Shown here piece after piece: positions 1 to 5,544 of a stretch of 6,406 bases of DNA. The notes under the pieces are model-generated. The model saw only the letters and a list, made by a program, of their open reading frames with translations. It was not told the DNA's origin and ran no database searches. A program made the position numbers and the translations under genes. Each line of letters starts with the position of its first letter. Position 1 is the first letter of the stretch. This DNA comes from Bacteroidia bacterium (GTDB lineage Bacteria; Bacteroidota; Bacteroidia; UKL13-3). The stretch lies in NCBI GenBank assembly GCA_019454865.1, contig JACFNJ010000001.1:21085-27490 (forward strand), read 5' to 3'.

Positions 1-1263
1 TAACTTCTTTCTCATTTCTTCGGTAGTTAATGTAGGTGTAAATCCGAATTGCGTAGGCAATCCCGGTACTACGTTCATTTGTACTCTAAAATGTGGTAAA
101 TAAGCAGAGTGAATTACATCTTTTGCTCTAAACTTTAACATTACCGGTTCATTTACCGGCAAGTGCAGCTCGTTTGTTACTACATCATCAATAGCTGCTT
201 GGTCATTAGTATCTACCCCAAGTGAATTGATAACACCTACTTGACGGAAATCGTGTTTTCCCAATTTGTTATCTTCCCCGCTATATCTTGCATTCCATCC
301 AAATTGGTATCCAAAAACTTCAACTATTCGGGCATTTGGTGTAGTAACATTCATTACATTATTCCAAGTTTTTAATCCATATATTACTAAAGTGGTTAAT
401 ACAATTGAAGGAATAATTATCCAAATTAGTTCTAACTTATGGTTATCAGGATAAAATAATGCTTTACTTTTTTCAGATTTTTTATAGCGGAAACTAAACC
501 AAAATAATAATGCTTGTGTTATAAAAAATACAATTACAGTTAATATAGTTGTAATATTAAACATGTTATCAAATTGTGGTCCATGTGCAGAAGCTGGTTC
601 TTGATTATATACGGTTAATTTACCATGAGCATAAATTTCCCATGCTGCAACTGCAATACCTACTGAACCAAATAAGAAAATTAAAATAGAGTTTATTTTA
701 CTCCAGTTTATTGTTGATTTTCCCTTCAGGTCATCAACTCTTTCTAGGATTGCAAAAGTTAATCCTAGTACAAGTACAATTAGTCCGGTTATTATAACCA
801 CTAACCAATTAATGATGCTTTTTGTGGTAGAGCTAACTGGAGCTGCTACTGTTGTACTTCCTGCTGAAGCATCTGCTGTAGCTGCAGCCTTAGGGGCTTC
901 TGAACTTGCTTTACCAATATATGCCAAAATGGATTTAATTTGTACATCTGTTAGGTTCTCAAATGAGTTCATTACCATTCCATTGTACTCTTTTGATATT
1001 TTAACAGCATCAGCATCACCGCTTTTAATTAAACTTTGAGAGTTTTTAATCCATTTAATTAGCCAATCTTCTTTGTATTTAGTGTGCACATCTTTTAGTG
1101 CCGGCCCAACTACTTTGTCATTAATAGCATGACAAGCCGTACAGTTTGCTGTAAAAAGTTTTTCACCTTCTTCTGGTGTTTGTGCTAATAAGCTTGAGTG
1201 GGATAATGTGCTTAATGTGATAAGTAATACCAGCATTTTCGCAATTGGTGTAAAAATCTTCAT
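1..1263 (-). CDS. coxB: Cytochrome c oxidase subunit II with N-terminal cytochrome c domain (partial, C-terminus missing)
   Basis: Subunit II of an aa3/caa3-type heme-copper oxidase takes electrons from cytochrome c through its CuA centre and passes them to subunit I. The frame is open from the ATG at 1263 to the left edge (421 codons). It has a signal peptide (about 1-27, ending LLA|QT) and a cytochrome c domain with heme motif CTACH at 41-45; Met96 or Met98 is the likely axial ligand. An Ala/Ser/Thr-rich linker (about 119-149) leads to four hydrophobic segments (about 150-173, 190-208, 235-258, 279-297). The last two are the usual subunit II hairpin, with Glu278, Trp281 and Pro285. The periplasmic cupredoxin domain starts near 312 ('FGYQFGWNARY'), and His385 in 'DVIHS' is the first CuA ligand. 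The Cys pair, second His and Met should lie past the left edge. Four segments are, as I recall, normal for Bacteroidota CoxB; the fused cytochrome is the less common part. The gene begins its own transcription unit, and subunit I probably follows outside the window. Confidence 0.93.
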   Translation of the reverse strand, partial: MKIFTPIAKMLVLLITLSTLSHSSLLAQTPEEGEKLFTANCTACHAINDKVVGPALKDVHTKYKEDWLIKWIKNSQSLIKSGDADAVKISKEYNGMVMNSFENLTDVQIKSILAYIGKASSEAPKAAATADASAGSTTVAAPVSSTTKSIINWLVVIITGLIVLVLGLTFAILERVDDLKGKSTINWSKINSILIFLFGSVGIAVAAWEIYAHGKLTVYNQEPASAHGPQFDNMFNITTILTVIVFFITQALLFWFSFRYKKSEKSKALFYPDNHKLELIWIIIPSIVLTTLVIYGLKTWNNVMNVTTPNARIVEVFGYQFGWNARYSGEDNKLGKHDFRQVGVINSLGVDTNDQAAIDDVVTNELHLPVNEPVMLKFRAKDVIHSAYLPHFRVQMNVVPGLPTQFGFTPTLTTEEMRKKL

Positions 1264-1308
1264 GTTTGAATAATTATATACTAACTTTAGTCATTTTAAT
1301 TTTGGTTA

Positions 1309-1316
1309 CGAATGTA
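1309..1316 (-). promoter_or_regulatory. Possible -7 box of the coxB promoter
   Basis: On the minus strand this reads TACATTCG, one base off the Bacteroidota -7 consensus TAnnTTTG. It would give a transcript start near 1303-1305 and a leader of about 40 bases before the coxB ATG. No TTTG -33 element lies at the usual 18-20 base distance. That could mean an activator-dependent promoter, since the FNR-like palindrome sits just upstream, or that this box is chance in AT-rich DNA. Confidence 0.35.
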
Positions 1317-1333
1317 TAGCTTTTTCAAAATTC

Positions 1334-1353
1334 TTATTGATTTATATCAATAA
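1334..1353. promoter_or_regulatory. FNR/CRP-family operator-like palindrome upstream of coxB
   Basis: This is a perfect inverted repeat with 8-base arms (TTATTGAT and ATCAATAA) and a 4-base spacer. Its core at 1337-1350 is an exact match to the FNR consensus TTGAT-N4-ATCAA. The centre lies about 80 bases before the oxidase ATG and roughly 39-41 bases before the start site predicted from the weak -7 box at 1309-1316. That is close to the -41.5 position of a class II activator. Regulators of the Crp/Fnr family occur in Bacteroidota and often control respiratory genes. The match is seen directly; binding and the direction of control are inferred. Confidence 0.6.
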
Positions 1354-1394
1354 AATTTTTGACACAAATTACATAAGCAGAAAACATATTGTAA

Positions 1395-1411
1395 TGCTCT
1401 GGTTTTGAGCA
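1395..1411 (-). terminator. Possible weak terminator hairpin after the WD40 gene
   Basis: A short stem (TGCTC paired with GAGCA, 7-base loop) begins 14 bases after the stop codon of the WD40 gene. Only five base pairs form, and the bases that follow on the minus strand (ATTACAATATG, then TTTT) are not a clean U-run. Its position is right for a terminator but its strength is poor, so transcription may run on into coxB. No better hairpin was seen in the 162-base gap between the two genes. Confidence 0.22.
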
Positions 1412-1425
1412 GGCAATTTGTATAA

Positions 1426-2520
1426 TTATTTCTTATTATTTGGTGCGTACTTATTTTTAGTAGGCAACTTTGGGTTTTGTGGTAGGCTGTCTTTGCTAAT
1501 TTTAGATAAACTATCAGCTGCTATTTTCTCATTTTTTATTTGACTAGGCGGGATTGGTTTTGTAATATTACTGTTAAAAACACGTAGTCCAAAATCTGAT
1601 TTGTCTCGTAACATATATGCTGCAAATACTAATGTATTGTCTTTATTAAAAAGTGCTTTACGTGTTAAACCAATAGTATAAGCAATTGAATGTATTAATT
1701 TCCCTGTTTCCCATTCCCAAACTTTTAAAGAACCATCGTTGCATCCGGTTACAGCATATTTTTGATTACTGCTTAATGCAATTGATAGTGCTTTCCAGCA
1801 ATCAATTGGTAAAATCCGTGCTTGTTTTCCGGTTGCTAAATTCCATACTCGTGCTGTTTTATCGTTTGAACCACTTAACAAAAATTTCTCATCCGATGTA
1901 AGAGCTAAGTCATTTACTACATCCGTGTGTCCATCAAAGGTTTTGATTGTTTTTCCGGTAGCTATTTCTATTAATTTTATTTTGGGTTCGCCACCAGCTA
2001 CATAAATATATTTTCCATTATTACTAATAGCAATAGAGTTTATTGGCTGTTCGTTTGAAATGGTTTTTACTACTTTTCCTGTTTTGATATTCCAAATTAA
2101 AATAGTTTTATCATCTGAACCCGAAAATAAATACCTGCCTGTACGTTCAAAAGCCAAACAATTTACACGGTCTTTATGCCCTTCAAGACGTGTACCTATT
2201 GTAAAGGTTGAATCCCACAATTGTATTAAGCGATCTTCGCCAGCTGAGGCAAGCCGTTTTCCATCTTTAGTAAAAGCTAAGGCTGTTATTGGTCCTAAGT
2301 GCCCACCTAAAGTTTTGATTAATGTAAATGGGCTATCTGCTTGGTATAAATTAATTTTAAAATCATGTCCACCAGTTGCCAATAAATTTGTTGAGAGTGC
2401 AATTACATCCACATCATCGGTGTGCCCCGGTAAAATTAGCGATGGTTGCGAGTTTTCTTGTGCAAAACTTACAATTGAAAATAAAATTGAAAGGGATATG
2501 GTAAATATTCTTTTAGTCAT
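1426..2520 (-). CDS. Exported WD40-repeat beta-propeller protein, function unknown
   Basis: This is a 364-residue protein with a signal peptide (about 1-20, cleavage after SFA) and seven WD40-type blades. The blades start near residues 32, 73, 114, 156, 197, 239 and 280, which makes one closed seven-bladed propeller. Blades 2, 3 and 5 are the most canonical: GH about 20-30 residues before a terminal 'LWD', 'IWN' or 'VWN', with SGSDDKT or SGSNDKT turns. Blades 4, 6 and 7 have lost the GH pair. After the propeller comes a polar tail (about 318-364) rich in Lys, Pro, Ser and Asn, with no hydrophobic anchor, lipobox or recognisable type IX sorting domain. WD40 propellers are generally binding scaffolds; no catalytic motif is visible. 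The protein probably works in the periplasm or at the outer membrane. It starts at an ATG 106 bases after aroE on the same strand and may be read from its own promoter or by read-through. The partner and role cannot be told from sequence. Confidence 0.9.
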   Translation of the reverse strand: MTKRIFTISLSILFSIVSFAQENSQPSLILPGHTDDVDVIALSTNLLATGGHDFKINLYQADSPFTLIKTLGGHLGPITALAFTKDGKRLASAGEDRLIQLWDSTFTIGTRLEGHKDRVNCLAFERTGRYLFSGSDDKTILIWNIKTGKVVKTISNEQPINSIAISNNGKYIYVAGGEPKIKLIEIATGKTIKTFDGHTDVVNDLALTSDEKFLLSGSNDKTARVWNLATGKQARILPIDCWKALSIALSSNQKYAVTGCNDGSLKVWEWETGKLIHSIAYTIGLTRKALFNKDNTLVFAAYMLRDKSDFGLRVFNSNITKPIPPSQIKNEKIAADSLSKISKDSLPQNPKLPTKNKYAPNNKK

Positions 2521-2626
2521 GAGTCAAATTTTAATTTTAATTTTATATAACAGTTAATATTTGCCAATTAAATATTCACAAAAAAGTAACATTAATGTTT
2601 ATTACACATGTTTTGCGAGGTTCGAA
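2521..2626 (-). promoter_or_regulatory. Leader/intergenic region between aroE and the WD40 gene, with a triple hexamer
   Basis: This 106-base AT-rich gap probably holds the promoter of the WD40 gene, but no convincing -33/-7 pair could be placed. A TTTG occurs on the minus strand near 2583 without a matching TAnnTTTG at the right spacing. Bases 2527-2544 are three tandem copies of AATTTT (AAAATT in the direction of the gene), just 6 bases before the ATG. There is no Shine-Dalgarno sequence. An A-rich leader is what Bacteroidota genes often use instead. Confidence 0.35.
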
Positions 2627-3352
2627 TTACAAATTCCAAATCTCCCATGTTTTTTCTGCTTGTTGCTCAAGCATGATTATTCCGTTTTGAATTACGGCTT
2701 CTTGTTGCTTGCACTTTTGTAAAAATATTGTTTGTTCAGGGAGGTAAATTAAATCCAATGCTAAATGTAATGGAGTAATAAATTGGTAAGGAATATCTGG
2801 ATAGTTATTGCTGTTAGGATACATCCCTACAGGTGTGCAGTTAATTATTAGCTGATGGGTACGAATAGTAGCTTTATCAATTTGTTCGTATAAAATTCCA
2901 TACTGTTTGTTTCTACTAACAATAGTATAGTTTATTCCAAATTTTTTTAATACAAACATTATTGCTTTTGCTGCTCCTCCGCTTCCTAAAACTAATGCTT
3001 GTTGATGCCAGGGTTTTAATAAGGGTAAAATGCTTTTTTCAAAACCAAATATATCGGTATTGTATCCAATTAGCTTATTTTCGAGAATTTTAATTGTGTT
3101 TACTGCTCCTATTTCTTTTGCAGTATCTTCAACTTCATTTAAATAAGGAATTATTTTTTCTTTATAAGGTATAGTTACATTTAGTCCTTTTAGTTTTGGA
3201 TGATTTTGTAATAATTTAGGAAACAAATCAATTGAAGCTAATGGGTAATTTGCATACTGTGCATCAATGCCTAATTTTCTGAATTTACTGTTAAAATAGT
3301 TTTCAGAAAAACTATTTTTAAGCGGGTATCCTATTAATCCATATTGTAACAC
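2627..3352 (-). CDS. aroE: Shikimate dehydrogenase (NADP+)
   Basis: This cytoplasmic enzyme reduces 3-dehydroshikimate to shikimate with NADPH, on the route to chorismate and the aromatic amino acids. All main motifs are present in 241 residues. Shikimate-binding Ser14 and Ser16 lie in 'GYPLKNSFS'. 'NVTIPYKEK' carries the catalytic Lys64, 'GAVNT' gives Asn85, and 'GYNTD' gives the catalytic Asp100. The nucleotide loop is 'LGSGGAAKA' (122-130), followed by SRN at 146-148 in place of the usual NRT, then 'NCTPVGM' (171-177). The C-terminal 'GIIMLEQQAEKTWEIW' holds the conserved Gln231. The protein is slightly shorter than the about 270 residues of E. coli AroE, which fits Bacteroidota. The start is GTG at 3352: a stop codon lies four codons upstream in frame and no ATG is available, while the first residues (MLQYGLIGYP) align with family N-termini. 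It is the last gene of the operon, 13 bases after its neighbour. Confidence 0.95.
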   Translation of the reverse strand: MLQYGLIGYPLKNSFSENYFNSKFRKLGIDAQYANYPLASIDLFPKLLQNHPKLKGLNVTIPYKEKIIPYLNEVEDTAKEIGAVNTIKILENKLIGYNTDIFGFEKSILPLLKPWHQQALVLGSGGAAKAIMFVLKKFGINYTIVSRNKQYGILYEQIDKATIRTHQLIINCTPVGMYPNSNNYPDIPYQFITPLHLALDLIYLPEQTIFLQKCKQQEAVIQNGIIMLEQQAEKTWEIWNL

Positions 3353-3365
3353 AATACAATGTTAG

Positions 3366-4502
3366 TTATTTGATTTTAGGATAAAAAATTAACTCTACTC
3401 TTCTGTTTACTGCTTTGTTTGATTCCGAGATGTTAGGTACTAATGGTACTGTACTTCCTTTACCTAATGCAGTATAATTTACACATTTTATTTTAGTGTT
3501 TTTAAAGTATTCAATTATAGCTTGTGCACGTAATTCAGATAGTATCTGATTCGCTGAATCCGTGCCATTGTTGTCTGTATGCCCAATGGCTACAATTGAA
3601 TCAAAGCTGAAGCGATATAAACTATCTGCTAATTGTTTTAGTTTATTTTCTTGTGATTTTATAAAAGTAGCTTTGTTGTTTTCAAATTGAAAAGCATACG
3701 ATTTTTTTATCGGTAAAGTTTTTTTTGCTTTTGAAGAAAAGCTACGAAACGAATATGCTTCTAATAACACACCACTATCGTATTCACAATCTTCAATATC
3801 GGTAAGTAATATTTTTAAATGATATGGATTATCTGCATGTACTCGAGTGCCTACATACATTGGTTTGGTTAGTCCATCCCATTCTATTGTTTGGTACAGT
3901 GTGTTATTAGGGTTTGTATTGTCAATGTATAATTCGTTATTTTTTTTAGCATTAACGTTATTAATACTAATCATTTTTTTGTCTGGTAGTATTGCTAAGT
4001 TTTTCGGTTTGGCTTTTATAAACATAGGTTTTAATTCAAATAAAAACATATCGTTAAATTCTTTGCCTACAAACTCCGGATACTCTTCACTGCCAAATTG
4101 AAACTTAAACGAAAGGCTATCGTACAGCGGTATAAATTCAATTTCTAAAACTACACCATCGCACTGGCTTGCTTTTGTAATCAATGATTCATCAAAAAAG
4201 AAATAATCACCAAAGTTTGCTCCTGTATTATTTCGGTAATTTGGTCCGGCAATTGCACTTACACTGCCTGTACTTAGTGCCATGCCTTTTGGTATTCCTA
4301 CACAATTGTTATAATCAGTAAATGCTCCAATAGCTTCAATTTTTCCTTTGTAACTTACTTTGGTTATTTTAATACCATCGCCTAAAAAATAATTGTTTAC
4401 TAACTCCTGAACATGATTACGAGTGGAAAGCGGCTTTACTACAAATTGTGCCGATGAATATTTATATATAAAGAGTGAAAAAAAGAATAAGACAAATCGC
4501 AT
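3366..4502 (-). CDS. Choice-of-anchor L domain protein with C-terminal OmpA-like domain
   Basis: This 378-residue exported protein has two recognisable parts. After a signal peptide (about 1-18, SSA|QF) comes a choice-of-anchor L domain (about 28-255). It is marked by 'GDGIKITKVSYKG' (41-53), 'AIGAFTD' (57-63), 'GIPKGMALSTGS' (69-80), 'AGPN' (85-88) and the hallmark 'FQFGSEEYPEFVGKEFND' (134-151). The C-terminal part (about 268-378) is an OmpA-like peptidoglycan-binding domain: 'AIGHTDNNGTD' with Asp310, 'LSELRAQAIIEYF' with Arg325, 'GKGS', and 'NRRVELIF' at 366-373. Asp310 and Arg325 match the pair that holds the diaminopimelate of peptidoglycan in OmpA. There is no lipobox, membrane barrel or type IX sorting tail, so the OmpA domain probably serves as the anchor to the cell wall. 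The biochemical role of the anchor-L domain is not known to me. The gene lies 6 bases after gatC and 13 bases before aroE, so it is very likely co-transcribed with them. Confidence 0.88.
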   Translation of the reverse strand: MRFVLFFFSLFIYKYSSAQFVVKPLSTRNHVQELVNNYFLGDGIKITKVSYKGKIEAIGAFTDYNNCVGIPKGMALSTGSVSAIAGPNYRNNTGANFGDYFFFDESLITKASQCDGVVLEIEFIPLYDSLSFKFQFGSEEYPEFVGKEFNDMFLFELKPMFIKAKPKNLAILPDKKMISINNVNAKKNNELYIDNTNPNNTLYQTIEWDGLTKPMYVGTRVHADNPYHLKILLTDIEDCEYDSGVLLEAYSFRSFSSKAKKTLPIKKSYAFQFENNKATFIKSQENKLKQLADSLYRFSFDSIVAIGHTDNNGTDSANQILSELRAQAIIEYFKNTKIKCVNYTALGKGSTVPLVPNISESNKAVNRRVELIFYPKIK

Positions 4503-4508
4503 TTAAAA

Positions 4509-4799
4509 TTATTTGACAGTGAATTTTGGCACTCTGAAATAATAATTGTCTTTTGATGGTGCGTTTTTTAATGCTTCTTCTTGAGTTATTGGTTTTTCAA
4601 CTTTGTCTTCTCTTAATACATTTACTTCATCTGTCATAAATATTAAAGGTTCCACACCATCGGTATTTATCTCGTTTAGTTTTTCTACAAATGCAGTAAT
4701 ATTTGTTAAGTCTTTTATTAATTCGTTTTTTTCTGCTTCGGTAAAATTTAATTTCGCAAGGTCTGCTAATTTATCTACCATTTCATTGGTTATATCCAT
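4509..4799 (-). CDS. gatC: Asp-tRNA(Asn)/Glu-tRNA(Gln) amidotransferase subunit C
   Basis: GatC is the small subunit of the GatCAB complex, which converts misacylated Glu-tRNA(Gln) or Asp-tRNA(Asn) to Gln-tRNA(Gln) or Asn-tRNA(Asn). GatC wraps around and stabilises the GatA-GatB interface. The 96 residues have the family's usual length and pattern: an N-terminal helical part ('VDKLADLAKLNFTEAE', then 'FVEKLNEINTDGVEP' at 37-51), 'NVLREDKV' (59-66), 'EEAL' and 'NAP' (74-81), and the near-invariant end 'YFRVPKF' (87-93). Its ATG overlaps the last 17 bases of plsC in another frame, which suggests translational coupling. gatA and gatB are not in this window. Separation of gatC from gatA and gatB is, from memory, common in Bacteroidota. 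Confidence 0.95.
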   Translation of the reverse strand: MDITNEMVDKLADLAKLNFTEAEKNELIKDLTNITAFVEKLNEINTDGVEPLIFMTDEVNVLREDKVEKPITQEEALKNAPSKDNYYFRVPKFTVK

Positions 4800-5544
4800 A
4801 CTCGTTTAGTTTATTAGCTATTAAATGTTGTACTTTTTCTTTCAAACTTGTAATGTCATTTGTGGTAAGTCCTTTTGTGCTTATTGGTTCGTGCACATAT
4901 TGATATACTTTACCGGGTCTAAATCTGAATTTACCATTGTCGGGAAGTATTTCCCAGTTTTTAATAATTGTTACAGGAAGTATATCGGTTTGTGTTTCAA
5001 TTGCTAGCTTAAAAGCACCATCTTTAAATCTGCCTAATTTTGGTGTGTTACCGGGTATTGTGCCTTCCGGAAAAATTACCATGCTACGTTTTTCTTTTAT
5101 TAATTGATTGCAAGCACGCTGGTATGCAAGTGCTGAGTGTCTAACATTTTTTCTATCTACAGCTATATCTATTGTTCTGAAAAAAATTCCAAATATTGGA
5201 ACTCTTGCCAGTTCAATTTTTGCCATGAAATTAAAATTAATGTTTAATTTTACTGTAAGCGTAACAATGTCTAATTTGCTGGTATGGTTTGGTGTAATAA
5301 CGTAGGCTGCTTTTTTATCAAATTTCTTTTCTTCAATTTGTTTTACCCAAATAAATCCTCCTAAAAACAACCATCTTCCCCATAATTTACGCAGTTTATG
5401 CCCGTACTTGTACCATTTGGGATTGCTAAGTGTAATAGCAAAGCCGGGGTATAATACTAAAAAACCTATTAGGGTAATAAACCCAAAATAGATTGCTAAA
5501 ATAAATTGTATGATTTCTTTTAGTTGTTTCAATGTGCTGTGCAA
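4783..5544 (-). CDS. plsC: 1-acyl-sn-glycerol-3-phosphate acyltransferase (PlsC family)
   Basis: The enzyme adds the second acyl chain to lysophosphatidic acid to give phosphatidic acid, at the inner face of the cytoplasmic membrane. An N-terminal hydrophobic stretch (about 11-38) anchors it. The four acyltransferase motifs are visible: 'NHTSKLDI' with the catalytic His87-x4-Asp92 pair; 'GIFFR' with Arg123; 'FPEGT' (158-162) with Glu160; and 'ILPVTI' (188-193). The length of 253 residues is normal. The start is forced to be unusual: the pyrE stop TAA lies directly before and in the same frame, so the first available initiator is TTG at 5544. A GGGG stretch ends 7 bases before it. A second TTG at 5532 is the only nearby alternative, and the first in-frame ATG (residue 107) comes after the catalytic HX4D motif. 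A lyso-ornithine or other lipid acyltransferase of the same fold cannot be excluded. Confidence 0.92.
   Translation of the reverse strand: MHSTLKQLKEIIQFILAIYFGFITLIGFLVLYPGFAITLSNPKWYKYGHKLRKLWGRWLFLGGFIWVKQIEEKKFDKKAAYVITPNHTSKLDIVTLTVKLNINFNFMAKIELARVPIFGIFFRTIDIAVDRKNVRHSALAYQRACNQLIKEKRSMVIFPEGTIPGNTPKLGRFKDGAFKLAIETQTDILPVTIIKNWEILPDNGKFRFRPGKVYQYVHEPISTKGLTTNDITSLKEKVQHLIANKLNEYGYNQ

Noticed and set aside
266..1039. Two plus-strand open frames (266-454 and 812-1039) within the oxidase region
   Set aside because: Both are antisense shadows of the partial coxB gene. The apparent hydrophobic and Ala-rich stretches mirror its membrane segments and linker.
1270..1280. TATAAT-like sequence just before the coxB ATG
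   Set aside because: It would start the transcript within a few bases of the ATG, and Bacteroidota promoters use TAnnTTTG rather than TATAAT. It is likely only AT-rich leader.
2060..2557. A plus-strand open frame of 165 codons opposite the WD40 gene
   Set aside because: It lies antisense to a gene with clear repeats and a signal peptide, its translation has no family resemblance or domain pattern, and its openness follows from the codon use of the real gene.
2588..2599. Perfect 12-base palindrome AACATTAATGTT between aroE and the WD40 gene
   Set aside because: It has no GC-rich stem and no loop, it is not followed by a U-run, and it matches no operator I know. Short AT palindromes are expected often in such AT-rich DNA.
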